Positions 11,619 through 22,118 of a stretch of 64,000 bases of DNA are shown piece by piece. Below the pieces are notes generated by a model. The model saw nothing but the letters and a program-made list of their open reading frames with translations, was not told the origin of the DNA and searched no databases. The position numbers were made by a program, and so were the translations under genes. Positions within the stretch are counted from its first letter, which is position 1, and the number at the start of each line of letters is the position of its first letter. Source of the DNA: Cryptomeria japonica (Eukaryota; Streptophyta; Pinopsida; Cupressales; Cupressaceae). Where the stretch lies: NCBI RefSeq assembly GCF_030272615.1, contig NC_081406.1:462670072-462734071 (forward strand). The letters are read 5' to 3'.

Positions 11619-13326
11619 TGTTGGCATTGTATTTTCATTGATGTCAACCGGTATGTATAACATGTCACCAGTATGGCTAGTTATCGGTATGCAAGGTGAA
11701 TGCAGGATGCAAGAAGGAGATGTTACCAGCATGGATGTTCACTGGTAACTCAACATGACCACTGGTAAGAAATCATAATACAACAGAGAAGAGTGTAATC
11801 CACCATAGGCATGATTATAAGGATGTCCATTAATGACATATTTTACTCAAGGATAATACCGGTATGAAGGCAAGTATAATATCACTCGTAAATAGACTTA
11901 GTGGAAGAATTGGTGTGTCTGATGAAAAGTCAAGTTGAACCACCGACATAATAGAGGAAAGAAGGCATGAAGGATAACCAGTAAGGTGACATGTACCGAC
12001 ATGGTTAGTGAACCGGTGAGCAAGCACTCATAATATTTCTTGGTTGGTGAATGAATCTAAACCAACTTAGTGGACTGAATAGAGGTGGATACCAACAAGG
12101 ATGATAGGTGGATACCAAGTGGCAAGCATCCAGAGGTCGGTGAAGTGTCCATCAATGTGGTAGATGATGAGCAGGTCATCTTCAAATAAGGAACTTGTAA
12201 ATTAAGGGTCAATGACAAAAGATGTGCAGCTCAAGGAAGATCAAGATGTAGAATATTTTTTATGTAAACCAAGCAAGATAATCCAATCTTCATTCTCATT
12301 GGTTGAAGGAAGCAACTTAGGCATTAATGGTGATTGACATAGCAAAGTCAAAAAATAAGTTGCAGGTTGCTAAATATAGAAAGTGTGTATAGATGTCATA
12401 AGAAAAATGGTAGTGATGTTTGATCTACTACAGATCATCAATTGAAGAGATGAGATCTTATCAGATTTGATATGGATTGAGTTGGAGAAAATCCCTAGCG
12501 CACCACCATTTGAACTCTAGTCTTGGCGGGAAAGCCAAGTACAAATATGCAGACCAAAAATGAAAGAAGATGATGCTAGATGTTGGAAAAGACAAAGTAA
12601 CTGAGAGAGAAAAGAGTGATTAAAGAGAAGATCAAAAGCATATAAGTGTTGGAGTTGACTGAAAGAAAAGTAGAACTGGTAAGAGGGTCTATCAGAGGTT
12701 TTACCGGTAAGATTAGAGCAACCGACAAGATACCAAAAAGGATAAAATTTGTGTGAACCGGGAAGGGAGATTTAGGAAGAAAGTTGTTGAAGGTGAAGGA
12801 GAAAAGAGAGTGTACTGGTGGAGGTCATGCAAGACAGAATGAGGGCGAAAAGGATATAAATAGAGGACAGCGAACTAGTAAAGAACTGAGTAGAGGAGAA
12901 TCAGTAGAGAAGAGTTAAATTGGTGACATATTTAGATTGCAAGTGTTATAAAACTTATTTGTAACAAGACTATAACTATTGTATTGTTTATAATAATTGT
13001 GATCACTAAGTTGGAGCTCAGTGCAGGGGTTGGTGCTCCTTGGGTTGGTTCCCTAACTATTATAACTATGTTTATTGTGAGGCTAGATTGGAGTAGTAGA
13101 ATCCAATAGAATTTGTCACTGAGGTTTTTCCCACATTGGGTTTTTCTCGTATATCCAATGTTATGCATTGTGTGTCCTTGTGTGTTTGCATTTGATCACT
13201 TTCCTTATCTCACCATTATATCCTCCTTGTGTTTGATTTGCTAACCGGTACCAAGATTTAGATTTAAAAGGTTTATAATATTGGGAACCACTAATTGACC
13301 CCCCTCTTAGTGGTACATTGTGTTCA
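11619..13326 (+). mobile_element. Plus-strand LTR of the inverted-LTR unit
   Basis: The LTR begins TGTTGGCATTG and ends GTACATTGTGTTCA, 1708 bp. It carries the U5 signature (13293-13312) and many blocks also found, in reverse, in the LTR at 14313-15823, for example AGGCATTAATGGTGA (around 12322) and GATGATGCTAGATG (around 12570). Confidence 0.8.
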
Positions 13327-13330
13327 AAAA

Positions 13331-13344
13331 TTAGTATCAGAGCC
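13331..13344 (+). other. Primer-binding site with one mismatch
   Basis: TTAGTATCAGAGCC follows the LTR end by four bases. It matches the tRNA-iMet site except for G to A at the third base. Confidence 0.82.
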
Positions 13345-13402
13345 TAGGTTCCTGATCGGATAAGTTTTCTCTATCTTGGGTAAATTCTGGTCTTAGAACA
13401 CA

Positions 13403-14312
13403 ATGGCAAGAAATGAGTTCTCCTCCTCTTCTAAAGCTCCCATGTTTGATGGAACCAACTATTCTTTTTGGTATAGAATAATGGAAACATATCTGTCCTC
13501 TCTAGGATTTGATGTTTGGATGTCTATAAAGAATGGGTATATTGTCTCTAGTGTTCCTCCCACTAACCTGGATTATAAGAAGGAGTATGAGAACAATGCA
13601 AAGGCTAAACATGTTATTCTCAGTAGACTATCAAATAATGAGTTTGTTATGGTTATGGACTACTCATCTGCCAAGGAGACTTGGGATAAATTACAGAGAT
13701 TATTTGAAGGAGATGCCAAAGTCAAGGAGGCCAAGCTGGAATCACTAAGAGGTCATCTTGAAGGCTTGAAGATGAAAGATGAAGAAAAGATTGCAGATTA
13801 TCTTTATAGGGTAGATGAAACTATGAGTGCCATTAGGGAACTTGGAGAAGAGGTTGTTGATGAAGTTACTGTCAAAAAGGTACTTAGATCACTCACATCT
13901 AAGTATGATACTAAGGTTTCTACTATATATGAAGCCAAGGATCTAGAAAAACTTCACAATGGATGAGTTATTTGGCTCCTTAATTGCTTATGAGATGAGG
14001 ACAACCAGAGAAGAATCTTCAAGGAAAGAAGTTGCTTTCAAATCCATCAAAAAGGGAAAGGAAGAGGTTTCTCATAAAGGATCCAGTGAAGACTCGGATG
14101 TAGAGGTAGCAAAATTTGTTAGAAATCTCAAGAGAGGATCTGGTAAGTATAAAAGAAAGTTGCCACTCAAAAGCTTCAACTATGGTAAAATATGACACTT
14201 TGCTACAAAATGTCCCTATAGTGAAACCGATGGAGATAAGAAAAGGAGCTCTAGAAGATCTTTCATTAAAGACAAAGAGAGGAAAGTTTACTGGAAATGA
14301 AGAAAAATTTGT
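13403..14312 (+). pseudogene. Copia gag fragment with frameshift and broken knuckle
   Basis: The frame starts MARNEFSSSSKAPMFDGTNY and continues for 187 codons with the UBN2-type Gag fold (FWYRIMETYLSSLGFDVW, SAKETWDKLQRLFEGDAKVK). At about 13960 the frame shifts, and the second piece reads MDELFGSLIAYEMRTTREES and a basic region. The zinc knuckle is destroyed: SFNYGKI-stop-HFATKC replaces the expected C-x2-C-x4-H-x4-C, with Cys to Ser, Cys to Tyr and a TGA. The coding DNA ends abruptly at 14312, exactly where the reverse LTR begins, so everything after gag is absent. Confidence 0.85.
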
Positions 14313-15823
14313 TGAACACAATGTACCCTTGGGAGGGGGGTGAATCAGTTGTTCCCAATATTCTAAACCTTTTAAACAAACTCTTGGTATCTATTAGCAA
14401 ATCAGGCACAAGGAGGATATACTGGTGAGATAAGGAAAGAGATCAAATGAAAAAACACAAAGATACTCAACACATAACACTAGATATACGAGGAAAACCC
14501 AATGTGGGAAAACCCTCAGTGAGAAATGTTGTTGGAGACTATTGCTCCGATACAACCTCACAATAAGCACTGATTACAAAGTTTAGGGCACCAACCCTTG
14601 CATCGAGCTCTAAATTAGTGATGTACAAAAGATCATATTAATACAATAGTTTTAATCTTGTTACAAATGAGTTTTGTAACTGTTACAATGAAAAACTTCA
14701 CCAGTTTAACTCTTCTCAATCGGTTCTCCCTTTCTCAGTTCTCTATCGGTTCTTTGTTCTTTGTTTATACCTTTTTCTGCCCATATTTTATCTTGCATAG
14801 CTTTCACTAGTACACTCTCTTATCTCCTTCACCTTCTTCAAATTTCTTCTCGAATCCCCCTTGTTAGTTTAAACAATTGTAGTTCTATTTGGCAGCTTGT
14901 CGATTGCTCTAACCTTGTCAGTAAAACCTCTGATAAACCTTCTACCGGTTCTACCTCTCTGTCAAAAAATCCAAGACTCAGATGATTTTGATCTTCTCTC
15001 TGACCACTCTCTTCTCTCTCAGTTACTCTATTTTTGTCGGCATCAAGCATCATCATCTTAAGTCTTTAGTCTACATATTTATACTTGATTATTCCCATCA
15101 ACACCTGGATTCAAACTAGGCATGTTAGGGTTTTTTCTCCATCAAGTATGTCTGTATTAAATCTAATCAGATCTCCTCTCCTTGATTGATTATTTGCATT
15201 AGATCAAACAACACCACCATTTCTAATGACATCTATATGTGCTTTCTATCTTTAGCAACTTGCAACTTATTTTTCCAGCCTTTCTCTATCATTCACCATT
15301 AATGCCTTAGGTATTTCCTTCAACCATCGAGCACAAATATCAAATTGTCCTACTTGATTTATCTCACCAAAAACCTTCTACATCTCGATTCGCCTCAAGC
15401 CACACTTCTTCTGTCATTGACCTTTGATTCATGGGTTCTTTATTTAAAGTTGACCTGCTCATCACCTATCACATCAATGGATGGTTTTCCTACCATTGCA
15501 TGCCTACCACATGGAACCTATGTGTCATCCTCAAACACCATCCAACTCAACCCAGTCTTCTATGTTGATTTCAGTTCATTCACTGACCAAGACACATGAC
15601 TGGTGTTTTATCAGCTCATATACCCTACTGATAGATCATATTGACTTGGAATTCTTCTGGTTTTGTGTCCATACTTCATGTGATCCAACAATCATTCCCT
15701 ATGTTGGTTTTTCTTCTTCATGTCCATACATGCTCACCGGTGGAACTCCTTATTGCATCTTCATATTGGTAGCATACCTACCAATTTTCATTTCATACCG
15801 GTTTCCAATATTTTCAATTGACA
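14313..15823 (-). mobile_element. Minus-strand LTR of the inverted-LTR unit
   Basis: Read on the minus strand, this LTR starts TGTCAATTGAAAATATTGG at 15823 and ends CATTGTGTTCA at 14313. The U5 signature lies at 14330-14347 in reverse. Interior blocks match the plus-strand LTR at 11619-13326 with clear but incomplete identity, so the two are related copies that have diverged. The left end joins the gag piece precisely at a U5 terminus. Confidence 0.75.
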
Positions 15824-15828
15824 CTCAT

Positions 15829-15964
15829 TGGATTCATGTGCGGTCATTGAAGGCAGCAAGATTCTGTAGAAGGCATACACTAGAATTGGAGGCATACATT
15901 GATAGATATGGGCATTGGAGTAATCAAGGTCATAACTAGCACCGACACCGACATCCAACACTTA
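15829..15964 (-). mobile_element. LTR piece 2 of the interrupted minus-strand copia LTR
   Basis: This ~136-bp stretch lies between the target duplication CTCAT (15824-15828) and the plus-strand LTR fragment that follows. I infer that it continues the LTR that breaks at 11618. On the minus strand it contains TGTTGGATGTCGGTG at 15960, which by itself could be mistaken for an LTR start. Confidence 0.45.
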
Positions 15965-16709
15965 TGTGAAGCCGACATTAGTCTGGGATCTGAAAAGTTT
16001 TATTTAATCATTTTATAATTATTGTATAGGGTTGACATTGAATATCTTTTGTAATGTATTGTAATCTGACATAAGGCATATTGTTTGTAAAGGGTATATA
16101 AGTCAGTTTATTAGGTCATTGTGATATAGAAGAGTGTGTAGGACAAGGAAGCAAAATAGTGTGATGCTAAGGACATGTATATAGATCATTTGTATGCGAA
16201 AGTAATATCATGCAATGATCAGTAGATGGTTTGTAAAGCATTCTTGGAGAAAATGAGATATCAGTAAAAGGGTTTAAGAACTGGTACAAAAAAGAGCTAT
16301 AACCGAAACTCTTTTTGGCATAGCAAATGCATTTTGTGAGCTCACCATTCTTGTTTTATCTCAGTAGAAGCTTGTAGTCAGTGAGAATTTTTTTGTGTTG
16401 AGCAGTGTGCTCTAGGCAGTGTGCCTTCCTACATGTGCAGACCCCATACTATGCAATATCTTTCACATGGCTAGTGAATTGATATTGTGGGTCATAAATC
16501 CCACCATGGTTTTTCCTCTTTGAGGTTTTCCATGTATAAATTCTGTGTGTTATGATTTTCATTCACGTGGCTTGTTTACTTACTTCATGTTATATGTTTC
16601 TTCATTTATCGGTTTATATGTGTACGTTGTAATAACGTAAAATCTTATATTACCAGCAAAACATCGATTCACCACCCCCTCTCAATGTTCTTGGATTCAT
16701 TGTTTTCAA
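15965..16709 (+). mobile_element. Plus-strand copia LTR fragment
   Basis: The stretch has the organisation of a plus-strand copia LTR: a TATA-like GTATATAAG (16097), the leader phrase CCACCATGGTTTTTCCTC (16502) and the U5 signature GATTCACCACCCCCTCTC (16666). No primer site follows, so it is solo or fragmentary. It is bracketed by ACATCCAACACTTA (15951-15964) and ACATCCAATACTTA (16710-16723), identical at 13 of 14 positions, which suggests insertion into the surrounding minus-strand LTR. Its ends are not a clean TG...CA. Confidence 0.6.
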
Positions 16710-16723
16710 ACATCCAATACTTA

Positions 16724-16777
16724 CTTGTCAGTTATAATCCCATACTGGTTGACATCAATGACAACACAATACCAACA
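16724..16777 (-). mobile_element. LTR piece 3 (U3 start) of the interrupted minus-strand LTR
   Basis: On the minus strand the LTR starts TGTTGGTATTGTGTTGTCAT at 16777, directly after a polypurine-like AAACAAGGAGATTG. This start resembles that of the related LTR at 11619 (TGTTGGCATTGTATTTTCAT). It is the 3' LTR start for the RNase H fragment on its right and, through the interrupted LTR, the 5' LTR of the gag-pol on its left. Confidence 0.65.
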
Positions 16778-17909
16778 ATCTCCTTGTTTGGCATTGATGT
16801 CAACACACTCTATTCCTTCACCCTACCCATTGGACCATTCTCCCCCTTTGACAACAATGACAAAGGGTCGGGGCATCCTTCCATCTAATTCATTCTCCAC
16901 CGGTTATATAGTGTATTCTCCCTGTTTCATTTCTATCCGCTCAACCAACAACATATAAGATGGAGGATAGAGACACCAATTGACATCAATTGCTCATAAG
17001 AGTCAAATGTGATTGTACTATGAGTGCTACCAATTGGGAAAGTAAATTCTCCTAATCACGAAATTATCTTGGGTATTCCTACAATAATTTCCTTCTTCTA
17101 CAATTTGTTCTTCCAATACACCTATCTAGTGTTCCTTTCACCCGATGGTCCAATTGTGATTTTTATCAAAGTAAAAATTGAATAGACATTGAAGGAACTT
17201 TCAAGTGAGGACAAATGAGTACTACCCAAAAGCTCAAGCATGTCGGTACTATAGCATAATCACTTGATCTCCCCCCATGTCCAACATATGGTCCAAGAGA
17301 TAGGAGATTTTACAATGAACTCCCCATGAACCATAGATATTCATACACATTTAAGTGCATGAAACAGGTGATACCACTCCTAACTTGTGTCTCAGATACT
17401 CAAAACTCTTTAGTGGTAGAGGCTTGGTGAAGATATCAACCACTTGTTTACCTATAGGGACATACTCTACCTTGACTTCATAGATCTATCACCTCTCTAG
17501 GAAAATGATATTTGATGGAAATATGCTTTGTCCTTGAGTGCATAACCAGATTCTTTGATATGTTAATTACACCAGAACTATCACACTGGATGAAAATAGG
17601 GTCAGACATCTCTACTTGAATATCCTTGAGGGTCTTCTTCATCCATAGTACTTAAGAATAGCATGTGGCAGCAACAATATATTATTCCTTAGCAGTAGAT
17701 AGAGAAACTAAATCCTGCTTCTTACTGTGCCATGACCAACCGATTACCTAGGAGGAATGCACCACCACTTGTTCTCTTATGGTCATCAATGTAGCCTACC
17801 AAATTAGCATCAGTGTAGGCATCCAAGATAAAATCCCCTTTCTTGGGATACCATAGTCCATAATCAAGTGTCCCTTGTATATACCTGAATATCCTTCTGA
17901 CTGCAAAAT
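16778..17909 (-). pseudogene. Copia RNase H and 3' end, minus strand
   Basis: From 17909 leftward the minus strand reads AVRRIFRYIQGTLDYGLWYP, then AYTDANLVGYIDDHKRTSGG (RNase H, with Asn where the usual residue is Asp-Trp), and after stops SKNLVMHSRTKHISIKYHF (about 17460-17560). About 600 bp of 3' untranslated DNA follow, with the phrase TTGTCAAAGGGGGAGAATGG near 16850, a polypurine tract typical of this copia group. The LTR then starts at 16777. All upstream domains are missing; the break at 17909 coincides with a tandem repeat. Confidence 0.8.
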
Positions 17910-18062
17910 CATAAAATGTCCTGAAAAAGATCTTAAAAATCATAAAATGTCCTGGAAAAATCTTAAAAATCATAAAATGTCTTGAAAAAATCATAAAAAT
18001 CATAAAATATCCTAAAAAAAACCATAAAAAATCATAAAATATCTTGAAAAAAGCCTAAAAAT
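17910..18062. repeat. Five ~30-bp tandem repeats
   Basis: Units begin CATAAAAT(G/A)TC(C/T)T at 17910, 17941, 17971, 18001 and 18033 and end near TTAAAAAT or ATAAAAAT. Spacing is 30-32 bp. They start exactly where recognisable RNase H coding stops. The MIF-rich minus-strand frame across them is a by-product of the repeat. Confidence 0.85.
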
Positions 18063-19240
18063 TAAAACATTCATAAAAAGCCTAAAAAAACCATAAACAT
18101 AAAAAAATATGTAATAAACATTGTGAAGACATGAACACTTAAGACAAGCATGCAGTTTTGCACTTCAACGAATTCATGACATGATGAGATTATGATTGAG
18201 CAAACATAAAAACATCCGATCGACTTATTAAAACTAAACACATTAACTGTGAACAAAAAAAACATTCGGCATGAAACATATTGTTTGCTTGTTTGCCGAT
18301 TTTCTCTTGATTGTTTCTAATTTTCTTTTTTGGTGACATATCTTTTAGCTTTTCCAGGATGTCTCTAACTAGAGATTTTATCTCCAGGATGTCATTGACT
18401 ATAAAGGCGAGGATGGGGCATGTTCACTTGTTTGCTGCTTGCGAGATATTCCTTAGGAATATGATGACACGTCTTAGGGCATGATCGCTTAAGATCATCA
18501 AGGACATATTGGTCTGATACACACTGAGGCAATCCTTTACTATTTGATATATTTTCTTTCTTGTAATCGGTGTGACTGATTCATTTGGGTCTAATTGATA
18601 TCCAAATTATTTTTTGCCTTTTGCTATAATAAGATCGATGATGATACAGGCACTTAAAAAGGACAAGATTTCTCATCACTTTCATATCCTCTTTCAAATA
18701 ATTCTTCATAATCATTACTTTTCTCTTCTCATCCTCCTTCTCATCTCTCTTTTTCATCATTTATTTCATCATCATCTTCATTCTTCTTACTCTAGTGTGG
18801 TCAATCAAACACTTTATCTAATTGATACATGTCTTTGAATCTTTAATCTCTTTATCAGCCACCTTGCTTCTTGCAATCTCAATGCCCTGGATCAATCAAT
18901 CAATCATTGGATCACCTTATCTTGTGCTAGCATCAATCCCTATCAACTTATCAATTTGACTATACTGTTCATTTCCATCAATTGTTCAGTTACACCTCAT
19001 CAACTGTGCATTTCTATTAAATGTACATCTCAATCTAATCACTTGTGCAATATCAATCATCCAATATTTTCTCTCGCGAACTATCGAGAGATCAATCTCC
19101 ATCATTATGTTCGATCAATCTATCAAGGGGGCATAGCCAATCAATCATTATCCTTACTAGGACACCTCTGGGGCATATATGAGTTGATCATTTTCTTTGA
19201 AACAATGTGACAAGCTGCATTGTCTCAAAGAGGGGCAAAA
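18063..19240 (+). mobile_element. 3' untranslated internal DNA of a Ty3/gypsy element, with PPT
   Basis: This AT-rich stretch has no credible coding frame. It ends with the polypurine tract AAAGAGGGGCAAAA (19227-19240) immediately before an LTR start TGTAGACA, the arrangement at the 3' end of plant gypsy elements. The left limit is uncertain, because the coding part of that element is not present. Confidence 0.6.
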
Positions 19241-20383
19241 TGTAGACACATAAAAATTTCCATTAATTTGTCGTCATTTAATTTTAAATTTCTCTGAACA
19301 TCAGCCGAGTCCTTATTATTACATTATTATTTCTCCATAATTCATTATTCATAATTTCCATCTTTTATTATATTATTATTAATATCTTACCATACATCCA
19401 TTAAATTTATTAAATAAAATATTATATCATATTCAGGCATACACCTTCATGCATTCACGTTATACACATTTCTCTATTTATTTAATAAAACCCTTAAATA
19501 TTTCCTCCTACCACTTACCATTTCCCATTTACCACTCATCTTCCCTATACCACTCATCTTGTATTATCCCATATTCATCTGACAACATGAACTCGCTAGG
19601 AGAAAATCTATTTAAACAAGGCCCCCTCTCTTATTTGGGAATCTCATCTTTATACGTCGAACTTATGATAATTTGCATCCCATTATCTTAACAACTTATC
19701 CGCTATCTTTGCATTCTCAAATCTTGATTTCCTCATAGCTTTTTGCATAAGTGCTTCTGAGAGAAAATATATAGTAAATGTAAAATCTTGGGGAATAGGA
19801 GTGGAATGGAGTGGATATTTGTTGCATGCATGTATGTTTTAGCTTAGATATTTGCATTTGCATGTGTGTGTTTTATAGGTACTTCATTGTTGGATGTTGG
19901 AAGATTGAATCTTGTATTCAATCCATTTCCTCCATCTACACTTATAAATATCCCCCACTTTGGAGCACAAAGGATCCCATCTAATATTAATTTAGGCATT
20001 GTTACTATAGGCATATCCATTCTAGAATATCATTTGAGCATTGTTATTATAGGCAATTTCATCTTAGATCTAGTTAAATTTGATCATTTTCTAGCTTAAT
20101 TGCACCAGCATCATAGTTTAATCATGCATATCATTAGCTTAATTATACTCTTGGATCAATCTATCATAATTAGTCTCATCTAGCTTTCATATCATCATCA
20201 TTTCAAATCCTTCGTCTACGTGTAGTCAAGTCACTAGGATTGCTTATCCAAATCTGAGAGAAAATCCATACTCGCATCTCTTAGGAGACGATAGGTCTCT
20301 TTGTCACGGTTTATCTTTTGTTTGATTTTAATTTGCTAGCCATGCTTGTAATGATCTATGGAGTGTTTGTTTTGTAGCTGCAG
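19241..20383 (+). mobile_element. 3' LTR of a plus-strand Ty3/gypsy element
   Basis: It starts TGTAGACACATAAAAATT right after the polypurine tract. The same TGTAGACA(C/T) start occurs in the LTRs at 33786 (minus strand) and 54798. The likely end is TTGTAGCTGCA at 20383, after which the DNA belongs to the minus-strand gypsy element. Length would be about 1.14 kb. The end was placed by the CA dinucleotide only. Confidence 0.6.
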
Positions 20384-20388
20384 CTACC

Positions 20389-22118
20389 CTACTTCACATG
20401 CACAATAGTATCTGTTACCATATTTTCTTGTTCAGATGTTTTTGGTACTATATTGCTAGATGATTTTGTGTTAGTTTCTTGTAGAAGTTGCCTCATATCT
20501 TCACCATCTAATTCCATACTAGGATATGTTGGTGCTCTTCTGCTTCTTTGAGATGAAGAGGGAAATAATCGTATTGTTAATAAATTATGAGGTATGTATT
20601 TTGAGGGTATCCTAGGCTTGTTCAGTATATCTAGTGTATGTTGCCTTGCCTCTGTTATCGTTGGTACATGTTTATATCCCAAACCTTGATTATTTGGTTT
20701 TCATGTGGTAAAACAGGTTCTATTCTACGTTGCTTCTTTAATCCCAATCCTATGGTACCATCGTGCCCATGTTTTTGTAGCATCTTGAAACTATTGCCAT
20801 ATTGGTGTAGAGGTAACTTGGGTATTGTCATGTCATCTTCTTCTCTATATATCCACTAATTAAAATCTCCCTTTAGAGATTATTCTTGTAAGTTTCCCCA
20901 TCTAATGAAAGAGTATGAATCTGAGTACTTCACTATCTCTTTTCCTTTATCTTGCTTCACCACTATGTTCTGAGGCTTCCCAAAAGACCTAGGCAAAAGG
21001 GACGATTGTCTGCCATTCAAGGTACTTGAAATGGAATATTACCCACAACCAACCTCCTTAATTTGTAAAGAAGATGTGGTAGGTGTATTTTTTTCTATTT
21101 TTGTGACTTTCAATGATTCCATTTGTAAGTGAAGTGGAGATGTTTGATTGTTTGGTACTTGATTGTCTATGCTCGCCCTTAAATAATTGCAGTGTTGAAA
21201 AGGGTTTGGGTCGCCATGAACGGTGATCTCAATGCCATTGTATGGGAACTTCACACATTGGTAAAAATTTGAAGGTACTTCCTGCATGGCATGTATCCAT
21301 TAACGACCTAATAGAATATTGTACCCCAATTCTTTGTTTAGGACTTGAAAGGTGATGTCTATTGTGACTGGTCCTATTTGTATTGGCAAAGTCACTACAC
21401 CCTTAGAAGGGTGTTCCTCATCATCATAAGCTTTGATATTGATTCTCTTAGTAGAATCAATATAATGTTCAGAATATCCTAAAGCTTTAATCAAATGCAA
21501 TGTGTGTATGTTAAGGCCAGCTCCACCATCTATAAATACTCTTTGAACTTTCTTTTGGTCAATCGAAGCTTTCAAGTGTAAGGGATCATTATGCATGGGT
21601 CAATATGTAGGTACATCCTGCTCAGTGAATGCGACCTTTGTAGTTGCCAAGTTTCCAACCATGGAATGCAATGTGTTCTCGTTAATATCTCTAGCAACAA
21701 CTAAATCTTGTAATGCTTTGGCAAGGACTGCCTTATGAGCTGGCGAGATGCGCAGTAACTCAAATAATAAAATTTGAGCTAGATTTCGCTTCAACTGATC
21801 CACCATATTGTAAATGCTATTTGTTGAAGGGGGACTTGAAGTTACCCCTTGCAATGTGACCTTTGATCTTCTAGTGGTGACAACACAGTCTTTGCTTGTG
21901 GGATTTATTGTGATTGTAGCCACTATGTCATATATTGCACTAAGTGCGTTTATGGCATAATAAAATGCAACATTAGTATAATTGGCATTATTGTTTTGTG
22001 CATTGAAACTAGAAGCCTTTCCTTTGATCTTTGAAGATGGTATGATCTGTGTTTGGTGTCTTACTAGAATCCATAGTAATGTCACCTTGATCAAGGAGAT
22101 CTTGTATGAGGTTCTTTA
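20389..22118 (-). pseudogene. Gypsy gag C-terminus, aspartic protease and linker
   Basis: The minus-strand frame from 22118 begins QLKNLIQDLLDQGDI, the block that follows the Gag zinc knuckle in plant gypsy elements. After a Ser/Thr-rich linker the piece at 21300-21596 contains VFIDGGAGLNIHTLHLIKAL, the retropepsin motif with the catalytic D-G-G, followed by KAYDDEEHPSKGVVTLPIQI and YNILLGR. The next piece (21039-21287) gives HAMQEVPSNFYQCVKFPYNG and HGDPNPF, the usual sequence after the protease. The last piece (20389-20682) is a linker without a known domain. In-frame stops, for example near 21597, and frame changes mark decay. Protease would process the polyprotein. Confidence 0.82.

Larger units (their letters stand above)
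11619..15823. mobile_element. Inserted unit with inverted LTRs and CTCAT target duplication
   Basis: This 4205-bp unit consists of a plus-strand LTR (11619-13326), a primer site, a gag fragment (13403-14312) and a minus-strand LTR of the same family (14313-15823). Its outer ends are both U3 ends (TGTTGG on the left, TGTCAA on the complementary right strand). The identical pentamer CTCAT flanks it. Both inner LTR ends are U5 ends finishing in TGTTCA. An ordinary element would have both LTRs in the same direction. Protease, integrase and RT are absent. The right boundary was placed by the target duplication and the TG end rather than by a second intact copy. Confidence 0.65.

Noticed and set aside
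15945-15960. CCAACA at 15960 as the 5' end of the reverse LTR
   Set aside because: The perfect CTCAT duplication and a TG terminus at 15823 give a better boundary; the stretch to 15964 fits the interrupted host LTR.
17722-18003. MIF-repeat peptide at the end of the RNase H frame
   Set aside because: It is produced by the 30-bp tandem repeat and not by a gene.
17910-18062. CRISPR-like direct repeats
   Set aside because: Units are contiguous AT-rich tandem repeats without unique spacers, in a plant-type sequence.
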